From Oscillospiraceae bacterium (lineage in GTDB: Bacteria > Bacillota > Clostridia > Christensenellales > QALW01): 64,000 bases of DNA. The stretch lies in the NCBI GenBank assembly GCA_022009755.1, contig CP091722.1, positions 2,054,001 to 2,118,000 of the forward strand, in the 5' to 3' direction. Positions 55,916 to 64,000 of this stretch are shown piece by piece. A program made the position numbers and the translations under genes. Position 1 is the stretch's first letter. Each line of letters starts with the position of its first letter. The notes beneath the pieces were generated by a model. The model saw only the letters and a program-made list of their open reading frames with translations. It was not told where the DNA came from and made no database searches.

Positions 55916-57235
55916 ATGAAGCATAAGATTACGGCCGTAGAGGAAAACTCAATAGCAGAGGAGCTGGGGATAAAACCGGGAGATTATCTGCTTGCCTTTG
56001 ACGAGCAGCCGGTGGAGGATATACTGGATTACGAGTATTATCAGTCCAAGGAAAGCTTTTCCATGTCCGTGATGGATGCTTCGGGCGAGGTCACGATATA
56101 CGATATTGACAAATACGAGGATGAGATAATCGGGCTGAGCTTTGAAAACGATATGATAAAGCTGCGGCACTGCTGCAACAAGTGTCTTTTCTGCTTTGTG
56201 GATCAGCTTCCGCCCAATATGCGCTCCACCATGTATGTAAAGGACGACGATTGGCGGATGTCCTTTATAATGGGAAACTATGTTACCCTTACGAATCTTC
56301 GCAAGGGGGAGCTGGAAAGAATAATAAGGCAGAAGATAAGCCCGCTTTATATTTCCGTGCATGCCACCGATCCTGAGCTGCGTGCAAAGCTGCTGGGCAA
56401 TCCCAAGGGCGGCGAGATAATGCCGCTGCTTGAGAAGCTTGCGCAGGGAGGAATTGATTTTCACGCGCAGGTGGTGCTGTGTCCGGGATATAACGACGGC
56501 TTCCAGCTGAGGAAGACCTTTGAGGATCTGCTGGTGTTGCATCCGCACTGCAAAAGCCTTGCGGTGGTGCCGGTGGGGCTTACCTATCACAGGGCAAGGC
56601 TTGAAAAGCTGCGCCGGGTAATGCCGTCCGATGCGGCGTACATTCTTGCGGAGATAGAGGACTGGCAGAAGCGGTGCCTTGAAATGAAGGGGACGCGCTT
56701 TATATTCGCGGCGGATGAGATGTACCTGATAGCGGGACAGGATGTGCCCAAGTACGAAACCTATGAGGATTTCTGCCAGCTGGGCAACGGAGTGGGCATG
56801 CTTGCAAAGATGGAGCGCGAGGTTACGGAAACGCTGGAGGATCCGCTGCTGCCGCCGTGGATTACCGACAGGAAAATATCCATAGCCTGCGGGGTATCGG
56901 TGGCGCCGTTTATCCGCAAGATGGCGCAGAAGGTGCAGGAGCGCTTTCCCAACCTTTCGGTGCAGGTATATCCGGTGCGCAATTTCTTTTTCGGCGAAAG
57001 CGTTACGGTTACGGGGCTGCTTACCTGCAAGGATATTGCCGTGCAGCTGGAGGGCAAGAAGCTGGGCAGTGAGCTGCTGCTTTCAAAGAGTATGCTTAAG
57101 GAGGGTAAGGACACCTTTTTGGACGATCTTACGCTGGAGGATCTGAAGGGGTGGCTGAATGTGAATATACGCCCCACCGATAATGACGGGGAGAGCTTTG
57201 TTTATTCCCTTATCGGGCAGGAAAAGCCGCAATAG
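55916..57235 (+). CDS. DUF512 family radical-SAM/PDZ protein
   Basis: A conserved cytoplasmic protein of 439 residues. The PDZ-like N-terminus reads EENSIAEELGIKPGDYLLAF, then a radical-SAM-like cluster HCCNKCLFCFVDQLPPNMR, the barrel (LYISVHATDPELRAKLLGN, DFHAQVVLCPGYNDG, LAVVPVGLTYHR) and the DUF512 C-terminus (ISIACGVSVAPFIRKMAQKV, VTVTGLLTCKDI). In Clostridia it regularly stands directly before der, as here. Its reaction is not known. ATG 55916 is chosen over GTG 55898 because it begins the PDZ. Confidence 0.88.
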   Translation: MKHKITAVEENSIAEELGIKPGDYLLAFDEQPVEDILDYEYYQSKESFSMSVMDASGEVTIYDIDKYEDEIIGLSFENDMIKLRHCCNKCLFCFVDQLPPNMRSTMYVKDDDWRMSFIMGNYVTLTNLRKGELERIIRQKISPLYISVHATDPELRAKLLGNPKGGEIMPLLEKLAQGGIDFHAQVVLCPGYNDGFQLRKTFEDLLVLHPHCKSLAVVPVGLTYHRARLEKLRRVMPSDAAYILAEIEDWQKRCLEMKGTRFIFAADEMYLIAGQDVPKYETYEDFCQLGNGVGMLAKMEREVTETLEDPLLPPWITDRKISIACGVSVAPFIRKMAQKVQERFPNLSVQVYPVRNFFFGESVTVTGLLTCKDIAVQLEGKKLGSELLLSKSMLKEGKDTFLDDLTLEDLKGWLNVNIRPTDNDGESFVYSLIGQEKPQ

Positions 57236-57386
57236 ATGCGCAAGTGACTGCGGCATAACCGAAAAACGCATTGTTTAACGATATTTTTCGCTGTCTTTAC
57301 GGTTTATTCTTAATTTTACGGTACAATTTTTGTGTGAAACCGTCATGGCACGGGTGATTCATGCAGAGATTATGAAAGAGGTAAGT

Positions 57387-58707
57387 ATGAAGGGCTTGGT
57401 GGCCATAGTAGGCAGACCGAATGTGGGAAAATCCACATTTTTCAATAAATTGCTGGGCAGACGCATGAGCATAGTGAAGGATACGCCGGGAGTGACGCGC
57501 GACCGTATATACGGAGATGCGGAGTGGCTGGGCAAGACCTTTACCGTGGTGGATACGGGGGGCATAGAGCTTAAAAGCGAGGATGTGTTTTTCCGCCAGA
57601 TGCGCCGTCAGGCGGAGGTGGCGGTGGACACCGCCGATGTGATACTGTTTTTTACCGATGCAAGGGCGGGGCTTACCGCGGATGATGCGGATATTGCACA
57701 GTATCTGCGCAGGCGGCATCACAGGATAATTCTTGTTGTAAACAAGGTGGATAGCCCGAAGCAGGAGCATGATGTATACGATTTCTATTCCCTGGGCCTT
57801 GGCGAGCCCAGCGTTATAAGCGCGCAGCAGGGGCTTGGAATAGGCGATTTGCTGGACCGCATTGTACAGCTGCTTCCCGCAGAGCAGGAGACGGAGGAAA
57901 ACGGCAGCATTTCCATAGCGGTTGTGGGGAAGCCCAATGCCGGGAAATCCTCGCTTGTAAACAAGATACTGGGGCAGGAGCGCACGATAGTGAGCGATAT
58001 ACCGGGCACTACGCGGGATGCGATAGATACAGGCTTTATATGGCAGGAGCGCCCCTTCAATATAGTGGACACGGCCGGGATACGGCGCAAGCGCAGCGTG
58101 GATGACGACAGCATTGAAAGATACAGCGTTATACGCTCGCTGGACGCCATAAGACGCTGCGATGTGGCACTGATAGTGGTGGATGCGGTAAAGGGCGTAA
58201 CCGAGCAGGATGTAAAGATAGCCGGATATGTACATGAGCAGGGCAAGGCGTCGGTGGTTATTGTAAACAAATGGGATGCTGTTGAGAAGGATTCCAAAAC
58301 GGCCGATAAGTTCAAAAAGAAGCTGGAGGCGGATCTTGCCTTTATGGATTATGTAAGCGTGGAGTTTATATCGGCGCTTACGGGTCAGCGGCTAAACCGC
58401 ATATTGCCCGATGTTGTGGCGGCCTATGAGCAGGCGACGCGCAGGATATCCACGGGCGTACTGAATGATGCGCTTCAGGATGCAATGGCGGTGATGCAGC
58501 CGCCGTCCGACAAGGGGCGCAGGCTGAAATATTCTACTGCACGCAGGTTGCGGCGGCGCCGCCCAGCTTTGTACTGTTTGTAAACGATGCATCGCTTATG
58601 CATTTTTCCTATCAGCGGTATCTTGAGAACTATTTCCGCAAGACCTTCGGCTTTGCGGGAACACCGATAAGGTTTATGTTAAGAGAAAAAGACGGAGAGG
58701 AAGGTTG
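57387..58707 (+). CDS. der: Ribosome-associated GTPase Der/EngA (one homopolymer frameshift)
   Basis: An essential double GTPase in 50S assembly, about 440 residues. First G domain: GRPNVGKSTFFNKLLGRR (G1), DTGG (G3), NKVD (G4). Second: GKPNAGKSSLVNKILGQE, DTAGIRRK, NKWD. The C-terminal KH-like domain is split at A3 58527-58529; A4 reads GRRLKIFYCTQVAAAPPSFV and goes on to NYFRKTFGFAGTPIRFMLRE and TGA 58707. Because der is essential, the break must be an error in the sequence. ATG 57387 follows AAAGAGG. Confidence 0.95.
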
Positions 58708-58711
58708 AGCT

Positions 58712-59317
58712 ATGTTTCTGAAGATCGTTATTTCACTTATAATCGGGTTTCTTTTGGGATGTATTCCGGGGACGGTCATTGCCGGTAAAATTGCGGGCAG
58801 AAAGCTGGAAAGCACCGTTACCGTAACCGGCGTGCTCCGGGAGCTTGGTGTGAACTATGCGCTTATTGCGCTGGGCATTGATGTGCTCAAGGGCTTCCTT
58901 GCGGCGCTTTTTGCAACCCTTATAATAGGCGGGGATTCCGGACTGGGCATTGCGATAGGCGGAATTGCGGTTATGCTGGGGCATACCTTCAATGTGGCTT
59001 TGGGCTTCCGCGGCAGCCGCGGTATAGCGCCGTACGGCGGAGTGCTGATAATGTCCTGCTGGTGGCTTGGGCTGCTGATGCTGGTATTGGGCGTGTTGAT
59101 TTTTGCGGGAATTAAGCTGTATAAGCCGCTTGTGATAATTACCTGCCTGCTGGCTGCAATATTTGTGAGTGTTTTTGTAAAGGCGGGCTGGAGCATAGCC
59201 TATGCATGGGTTATGTTCGGGTATGCGCTGGTGCTGGAAAGATCCGTGCTGACCGGGATATTTGCTTCAAGAAATGGCGGCTTCGGCAGCTCGGGAACGG
59301 GCAGACGCCTCAGATGA
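58712..59317 (+). CDS. PlsY-like membrane protein with degenerate acyltransferase motifs
   Basis: 201 residues with about six membrane helices in the arrangement of glycerol-3-phosphate acyltransferase PlsY, and in the usual place after der. The key loops are altered: the family's SGNIGATN is VTGVLRELG here and FKGGKGVA is FRGSRGIAP, while LGHTFNVALGF keeps the middle GH motif. So it may be inactive or use another substrate. The ATG is 4 bases after the der stop. A genuine PlsY may exist elsewhere in the genome. Confidence 0.7.
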   Translation: MFLKIVISLIIGFLLGCIPGTVIAGKIAGRKLESTVTVTGVLRELGVNYALIALGIDVLKGFLAALFATLIIGGDSGLGIAIGGIAVMLGHTFNVALGFRGSRGIAPYGGVLIMSCWWLGLLMLVLGVLIFAGIKLYKPLVIITCLLAAIFVSVFVKAGWSIAYAWVMFGYALVLERSVLTGIFASRNGGFGSSGTGRRLR

Positions 59318-59359
59318 TTCCGGTTTTTGAATAATACATTTGTTTTGAAAGCGGGCCGG

Positions 59360-59397
59360 GGCGGCCGGAGGCCTTTTTGGCTCCGGCCGCCTGCGGT
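59360..59397 (+). terminator. Terminator after the PlsY-like gene
   Basis: GGCGGCCGGAGGCC, TTTTT loop, GGCTCCGGCCGCC, then a T run at 59397. Confidence 0.65.
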
Positions 59398-59507
59398 TTT
59401 TGCGCTTTATAGGGCGGTTCTATGCCTGCGGCGCGATAAACAATAACGGCGGTGCAATCGCCTCCGCGCGAGAGCGCAGGAGAGAAGCCCCGAGGGGAAG
59501 GTATGAA

Positions 59508-60418
59508 ATGAAAAAGGTTCTGACGGCCCGGTCCGATAACTTCAGCGGAACCGTGAGAGATTTTGCGCGCTCGGTAATGGGGGTGTCCTCCGGGCTGCTC
59601 AAGCGTACAAAGCATCCGGGAAGGATGCTGGTAAACGGGCAGGCGGTGTTTGCTGATTTTCGCATGAAGCCCGGGGATGTGCTGGAGCTTGTAATAGAGC
59701 AGGAGGAGGACTGCTCCCCCGGGGTGGAGCCGTCGCCGGGGGAGACGGATATAGTATACCGGGATGAGGATATACTGGTGCTCAATAAGCCCGCGCCGCT
59801 GCCGGTGCACCCTTCAAAGGGGCGCAGGGATGATTCCCTTGCGGGAAGGGTTACGGCGTATTTCTTAATGAGGGCGTAAATTATGTTACGCGCATCGTGA
59901 ACCGACTGGACAGGGGAACGAGCGGACTGACGGTTTTTGCCATGCATGCTTTTGCTCATGAAAAGCTGCAAAAGCAGCTGCACGGGGAATTTATAAGGGA
60001 ATATTTTGCAGTGACAAAGGGCGTTCCCCATCCGGCGCAGGGCACCGTTGACGCGCCCATAATGCGGGCGGAGGGCCCCACGATAAAGCGCATTGTTGCA
60101 CCGAATGGTCAGCGTGCGGTGACGCATTACCGCGTTATTGAGGAAAACGGGGATGCGGCCCTTCTGCGGCTGCGGCTGGACACGGGAAGGACGCATCAGA
60201 TAAGGGTGCATATGGCGCATATAGGGCATCCGCTCATAGGGGATTTTCTCTACGGCTGTGAGGATGAACGCATAGAAAGATGCGCGCTGCATTCCTGTTA
60301 TATAAGCCTTGTGCATCCCGTGAGCGGCAGGCGCATGGAGTTTTTTCGGGATATGCCGGAGGATATGCAGGCGCTTATCAGAGAAAAACGGAATGTGCGG
60401 GAGCAAAAGCACACCTGA
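59508..60418 (+). CDS. RluA-family pseudouridine synthase (one homopolymer frameshift)
   Basis: A 23S or tRNA pseudouridine synthase of about 303 residues. The N-terminal S4-like part contains LKRTKHPGRMLVNGQAV; then IVYRDEDILVLNKPAPLPVHP and the catalytic RIVNRLDRGTSGLTVFA (Asp), later LRLRLDTGRTHQIRVHMAHIG and HPLIGDFLYG. The frame breaks at A2 59867-59868; A3 reads YFLNEGVNYVTRIVN. ATG 59508 after AGGGGAAGG begins the S4 part. Exact target site is unknown (RluD-like by domain content). Confidence 0.88.
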
Positions 60419-60440
60419 TACGGCCGGAAAATCAAATAAG

Positions 60441-60468
60441 AAGCGGCGGGCTTAACAGCCTGCCGCTT
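60441..60468. terminator. Bidirectional terminator between rluA-type gene and ychF
   Basis: AAGCGGCGGGC, loop TTAACA, GCCTGCCGCTT: an 11-bp stem with one G-T pair between convergent genes. Confidence 0.75.
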
Positions 60469-60547
60469 TGAATTTAATATATCTGTTTGTGAAGTGTTTT
60501 TATCATCGGAATTTTATGAGCACCGGGAAAAAGGCCGCGCGGAAAAA

Positions 60548-61642
60548 TCAGACATTGAAGCGGAACAGCACAATATCGCCGTCCTTCATAACATAGTCCT
60601 TGCCCTCGGAGCGCACAAGCCCGGCTTCTTTTGCCGCGTTATAGCTGCCGCACTGCATAAGAGCGTCGTATGCGACAACTTCGGCGCGTATAAAGCCGCG
60701 CTCAAAGTCGGAATGTATTTTACCGGCTGCCTGCGGCGCCTTTGTGCCCTTTGTTATGGTCCATGCGCGCACCTCCTGCGGGCCGGCGGTGAGGAAGCTT
60801 ATAAGCCCCAAAAGGGAATAGCTGGCCTTTACAAGACGGTCAAGCCCGGATTCCTTAAGCCCCAGCTCCTCAAGAAAGGCCGCTGCTTCCTCTTTATCAA
60901 GCTGGGAAAGCTCTTCTTCAATGCGGGCGCTTATAACAAGCACCTCAGCACCCTCGCGCGCGGCGACCTCGCGCAGGCGCTGCACGGCGGGAAGCGTGTC
61001 GCCGCAGGCAATATCATCCTCGCTTATATTGGCGGCATATATAACCGGCTTTGAGGTGAGCAGGAATTGCTGATCCATATATTTTTTCTCGTCTTTGGTG
61101 AGCTGCATGGAGCGTATGGGCTGTCCGTCTTCCAAATGCTTATATGCACGCTCGAGCAGTTCTGCCTCGGCAAGGAAGCTTTTATCGCCGCCGCGGGCGT
61201 TTTTCTTAGCGCGGTCAATACGCTTTTCCACGGTTTCCATATCGGCAAATATCAGCTCAAGGTTTATGGTTTCACTGTCGCGCACCGGGTCGATGGAGCC
61301 GTCCACATGGATTATGTCCGGGTTTTCAAAGCAGCGTACAACATGCACTATGGCGTCCACCTCGCGGATATGGGACAGAAATTTATTTCCCAGCCCTTCG
61401 CCCTTGCTTGCACCCTTTACAAGGCCTGCGATATCTACAAACTCGATTACGGCAGGGGTGTATTTTTCGGGGTGGTACATTTCCGCAAGACGGTCAAGCC
61501 GTTCATCCGGAACGGCCACTATGCCTACATTAGGCTCAATGGTGCAGAAGGGATAGTTGGCTGCCTCCGCACCGGCATGGGTTATGGCGTTGAAAAGCGT
61601 GCTTTTGCCTACATTGGGCAGGCCTACGACTCCGAGTTTCAT
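60548..61642 (-). CDS. ychF: Ribosome-binding ATPase YchF (Obg family)
   Basis: 364 residues: G1 GLPNVGKSTLFNAITHAGA, ANYPFCTIEPNVGIVAVPD, G3 DIAGLVKGASKGEGLGNKFL, the ATP-specific NISEDD in place of NKxD, and the C-terminal TGS-type domain ending DFERGFIRAEVVAYD and GKDYVMKDGDIVLFRFNV. It binds ribosomes and hydrolyses ATP. ATG 61642 is chosen because family members begin MKLGVVGLPNVGKS. Confidence 0.96.
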   Translation of the reverse strand: MKLGVVGLPNVGKSTLFNAITHAGAEAANYPFCTIEPNVGIVAVPDERLDRLAEMYHPEKYTPAVIEFVDIAGLVKGASKGEGLGNKFLSHIREVDAIVHVVRCFENPDIIHVDGSIDPVRDSETINLELIFADMETVEKRIDRAKKNARGGDKSFLAEAELLERAYKHLEDGQPIRSMQLTKDEKKYMDQQFLLTSKPVIYAANISEDDIACGDTLPAVQRLREVAAREGAEVLVISARIEEELSQLDKEEAAAFLEELGLKESGLDRLVKASYSLLGLISFLTAGPQEVRAWTITKGTKAPQAAGKIHSDFERGFIRAEVVAYDALMQCGSYNAAKEAGLVRSEGKDYVMKDGDIVLFRFNV

Positions 61643-61775
61643 TGTTTTCCTTCCCGTCCGTGCGCAGGACACGGCCTGTGCACGGACAATAACAATATTT
61701 TGTGTTGTATTGGGCTGTTTGCTTTTTGTGCCCGTGCCGACCCACTGCATCGTTAAGGGGCAGGGCGAAGCATTT

Positions 61776-62150
61776 TCAGCAAACGGGCTTTTCCGGCTGA
61801 GAATCGGACTTTTTGGGCAGAGGATGAACCGTGCCGTCCGGCTCCTTTATCTTGGTGTTGTCAAGAGCGGCGCGTATTTGCACGCGCATACGGTTAAGAT
61901 ATTCTTTGCGCAGCAGCGCCTGCTGCCCGAGCTGCTCCTGAGTAAGGGCGGCGCTTTTTTTAAGGCGGGCATAATGATTTATAAGCCGTATAAGCGCGTC
62001 CTCCGTGAGGGCCTTTGCACTTTCTTCGGTTACAAGCTGCACCTCGGCGGTTTCGGCGGCGCTGCTGCTCACTGCCGTATTATTGATATCCGCTGTCGTA
62101 CTGTTTTCGGCATTTGCAGCGATATTGTTTTTATCGGTTGAGGTATTCAT
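61776..62150 (-). CDS. DUF896 (YnzC-type) protein with an N-terminal extension
   Basis: 124 residues. The conserved DUF896 part is ALIRLINHYARLKKSAALTQ, then QALLRKEYLNRMRVQIRAAL and DNTKIKEPDG, as in the small helical YnzC of SOS-linked Bacillus operons. Before it is an unusual 45-residue Asn/Thr/Ala-rich low-complexity tail absent from typical members. Role unknown. Confidence 0.8.
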   Translation of the reverse strand: MNTSTDKNNIAANAENSTTADINNTAVSSSAAETAEVQLVTEESAKALTEDALIRLINHYARLKKSAALTQEQLGQQALLRKEYLNRMRVQIRAALDNTKIKEPDGTVHPLPKKSDSQPEKPVC

Positions 62151-62334
62151 GATATCACCGGCTTTATTTATATTTAATTTGTGTATTCCGCGCCGCACGG
62201 CACTTTTTTAAGAAATGCGGCGACTGCTGCGGGTGGGATACAAGCCGTATAATAATACAATAAACCGCGCGCTTTGTCAATAATGGCATGGGCGACGGGA
62301 TATCGCATCGGAATTTCCCGAAAAAATGAAAGAA

Positions 62335-64000
62335 TTATTTTTCGGACCGAGTGCTATCGTATATACAGCTGTTGTCGACGCTTTTTACGGCAGCGGAGGT
62401 GCGGGCATCCCAGAGAAAGAGGGAAAAGCGGAGAGCGGAGGGGTGAGTGTCAAGATATTCAAATATTGCGTTCATGGCTTTTTCCTTAGCCTGCTGCCCG
62501 GTGTGACGGTCAAAGCGCAGCACAAAGGCATCGCAGAAGATATCGCGGCTTATTACTTTGCGCACCAAACAGACCGATTCGATACGGCCGTTTCCAGCTT
62601 TGAGCATATAGGCGAGTATATCGTCAAGCAGCTCCTTGGGCAGGGGAGAGGGTACAAGCTCGTCCGATGCGTCAAGCGTTTGTGTAAGATCAAGCTCCTC
62701 CTTTTCCCGAAGCAGGGCGGCGCTTACCTGACGGTAATGTGCAAGCTCGGCTTCCAGCCCGCATTGACAGCAGAAGGTACCTATAAGCTCAAGGGCCTCG
62801 GGGGTGCATTCGGGATCTTTCTCAATGGCGTCATAAAGCAGAGCGATGCCGGAGGGGTCGTAACGCTTAAGCAGAATGGAGCCCTTTATAAAAAGGGCAT
62901 ATGCGGATGCGCCCGTAAGGGCGGGGTCGGAAAGAGTGCGGTCGCAAACGGCGATGGCCTGATCAAAGCGGTCGAGGGCAACAAGGGAGGAAATGATGCT
63001 CTTGACGGTTTCGTGGCTGAGGGGGCAGCCGTTGTTTTCCCAATCCGTAATTTTTTTCAGAGGCTCAAGGTAGGATTCGCTGCGCATGGCTTGATAATCG
63101 TTAAGCAGCATTTCGTAAACGGTGTTATCGCAGGTGTCCAGGGCGCGCCGGCATTCTGCGGTGAAGGTGTCGCTGCCGGAGGGAAAGCTGATGTCAAGGA
63201 CGGGATTGCCCAGCATTTCAATGCGGCGGCGCAGTATGGGCTGCGCGTTGCGGGGCTGTATTTCGTTTTTGTCCAGCCCTTCCCAAAACTCCCTGCGGGA
63301 GGGCAGCACCTTAAGGAAAAGCTCAAGCCGGGAGCGGAGATAGCTGCGGGGAGGGTTTTCATAGGCAAATTCGCTTTTGGGCATAAGGAGGCAAAGCTCC
63401 TGTTCAAAATGAGCGTAGAAGCTGATTTTTGTAAGGGCTGCTGCTGCGGCTGCCCGGCCGTTTTGCGTGTTATCGGCAGAATCGGAAGGAGCGCCCTGCA
63501 CGGCGGCGTTTTCCTCGATCAGTTCAGAGCTGCATTTGCGGAAAAGCTCGAATTCAAGCATGAATTCCGTTTCCGGGCCGCAAAACAGAAGGGAGAAGAA
63601 GCCGCCGGTATTATCCAGCATAATAAACAGCGTTTGGCAGCTTTTTGCAAGCAGATTATAGGAAAGACGGGAAAACTCGTGCAGCAGCACCTGATACAGC
63701 TCGTCACGGTGCAGCAGATTGAGAAGGGGGGCGCCGAGCTGAAGCGTTATGCGCCCGCAGGCGGTTACGGAGGTGCCGCAGTCCGTCTGCATGCCTATAT
63801 CAAAGCGGCGGCGGCATCCGGCCGCCGCTGCGGCGCGGCGGGCAAGGGCGAAAATTTCCGGATAATCATGCCTGCGAAGCTGCATTTTTTTGTTTTTCGG
63901 GAAAAAAGGCGGAATGATTCGGCTGAAAACGGCCGAAAGCACAAAAACGGATATAACGGCAACGGGAATTGCGGCGGCTGCCGATTTCGCGGAAAAGAAG
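62335..64000 (-). CDS. M48-like membrane protein with degenerate zinc motif, C-terminal part
   Basis: The frame is open to the window edge, so the gene starts beyond it. The visible part of about 555 residues begins with a membrane helix (AIPVAVISVFVLSAVFSRII), followed by a domain like M48 peptidases: LLNLLHRDELYQVLLHEFSRL, where HEFSR replaces the usual HExxH, so the second zinc His is missing and the enzyme is probably inactive. Helical TPR-like repeats follow (FDQAIAVCDRTLSDPALTGA, IALLYDAIEKDPECTPEALE), and a final alpha/beta part. Function unknown; protein-protein binding is plausible. Confidence 0.65.
   Translation of the reverse strand, partial: FFSAKSAAAAIPVAVISVFVLSAVFSRIIPPFFPKNKKMQLRRHDYPEIFALARRAAAAAGCRRRFDIGMQTDCGTSVTACGRITLQLGAPLLNLLHRDELYQVLLHEFSRLSYNLLAKSCQTLFIMLDNTGGFFSLLFCGPETEFMLEFELFRKCSSELIEENAAVQGAPSDSADNTQNGRAAAAAALTKISFYAHFEQELCLLMPKSEFAYENPPRSYLRSRLELFLKVLPSRREFWEGLDKNEIQPRNAQPILRRRIEMLGNPVLDISFPSGSDTFTAECRRALDTCDNTVYEMLLNDYQAMRSESYLEPLKKITDWENNGCPLSHETVKSIISSLVALDRFDQAIAVCDRTLSDPALTGASAYALFIKGSILLKRYDPSGIALLYDAIEKDPECTPEALELIGTFCCQCGLEAELAHYRQVSAALLREKEELDLTQTLDASDELVPSPLPKELLDDILAYMLKAGNGRIESVCLVRKVISRDIFCDAFVLRFDRHTGQQAKEKAMNAIFEYLDTHPSALRFSLFLWDARTSAAVKSVDNSCIYDSTRSEK

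Noticed and set aside
59420..60412. 330-codon minus-strand open frame
   Set aside because: It is antisense to the pseudouridine synthase, which has the RLDRGTSGL motif.

Overview
The window looks like the chromosome of an uncultured gut-type Firmicute (class Clostridia). Evidence: monoderm-style lipoproteins, a sortase-like NPPTG sorting signal, strong GGAGG ribosome binding sites, sigma-A promoters with 17-base spacers, and Clostridia-type gene neighbourhoods (DUF512-der-plsY, pstSCAB-phoU, purEMNHD). The backbone is moderately GC-rich. Several inserted stretches (the nucleotidyltransferase at 1.0-2.7 kb, most toxin tips and many immunity genes) are clearly AT-richer and look acquired.

Layout: 0-2.7 kb, the end of an ABC exporter and an AT-rich NTP_transf_5-type gene. 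2.9-6.5 kb, two minus-strand envelope proteins (a sortase-anchored protein and a lipoprotein). 6.9-34.3 kb, a large polymorphic-toxin locus: one full-length secreted RHS/YD-repeat protein of about 2,225 residues, then an array of promoterless RHS 3'-end cassettes. Each cassette has a different toxin tip (papain-like cysteine protease twice, a GIY-YIG-like nuclease, Gly-rich beta domains, unknown tips) followed by its own immunity candidate. A bank of immunity-type genes without toxins follows. 34.3-36.2 kb, an SGNH hydrolase and an alpha/beta hydrolase. 36.4-41.6 kb, the purEMNHD operon behind a candidate pair of PurR boxes. 41.7-42.2 kb, a five-tRNA operon (Val, Asp, Phe, Gly, Cys). 42.3-45.5 kb, nnr, acpS, birA, recX on minus. 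45.6-48.5 kb, a cyclophilin lipoprotein, tRNA-Val(CAC), a DUF11-type surface protein and a GNAT enzyme. 48.7-55.6 kb, a DarA/PII-like c-di-AMP receptor with phased A-tracts beside it, then pstS-pstC-pstA-pstB-phoU-phoR on minus. 55.9-60.4 kb, a DUF512 radical-SAM protein, der, a PlsY-like protein and an RluA-type pseudouridine synthase. 60.5-64 kb, ychF, a DUF896 protein and the start of a degenerate M48-like membrane protein.

The most interesting region is the RHS array. Cassettes share the RHS core at near-identical sequence but differ beyond the RYYDPETGRFINAD end motif. Their 5' truncation points recur. A 125-128 bp element with 16-bp terminal inverted repeats and a compensated internal palindrome lies at or near several junctions, in opposite orientations in two copies. 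This suggests a mobile or recombinogenic sequence involved in building or shuffling the toxin repertoire.

A technical point affects the whole annotation. About twenty genes, including essential ones (der, purE, purH, purD), are split by frameshifts that are all repaired by lengthening one homopolymer, nearly always an A/T run. I treat these as assembly or base-calling errors rather than pseudogenes, and I give joined coordinates for the reconstructed genes.
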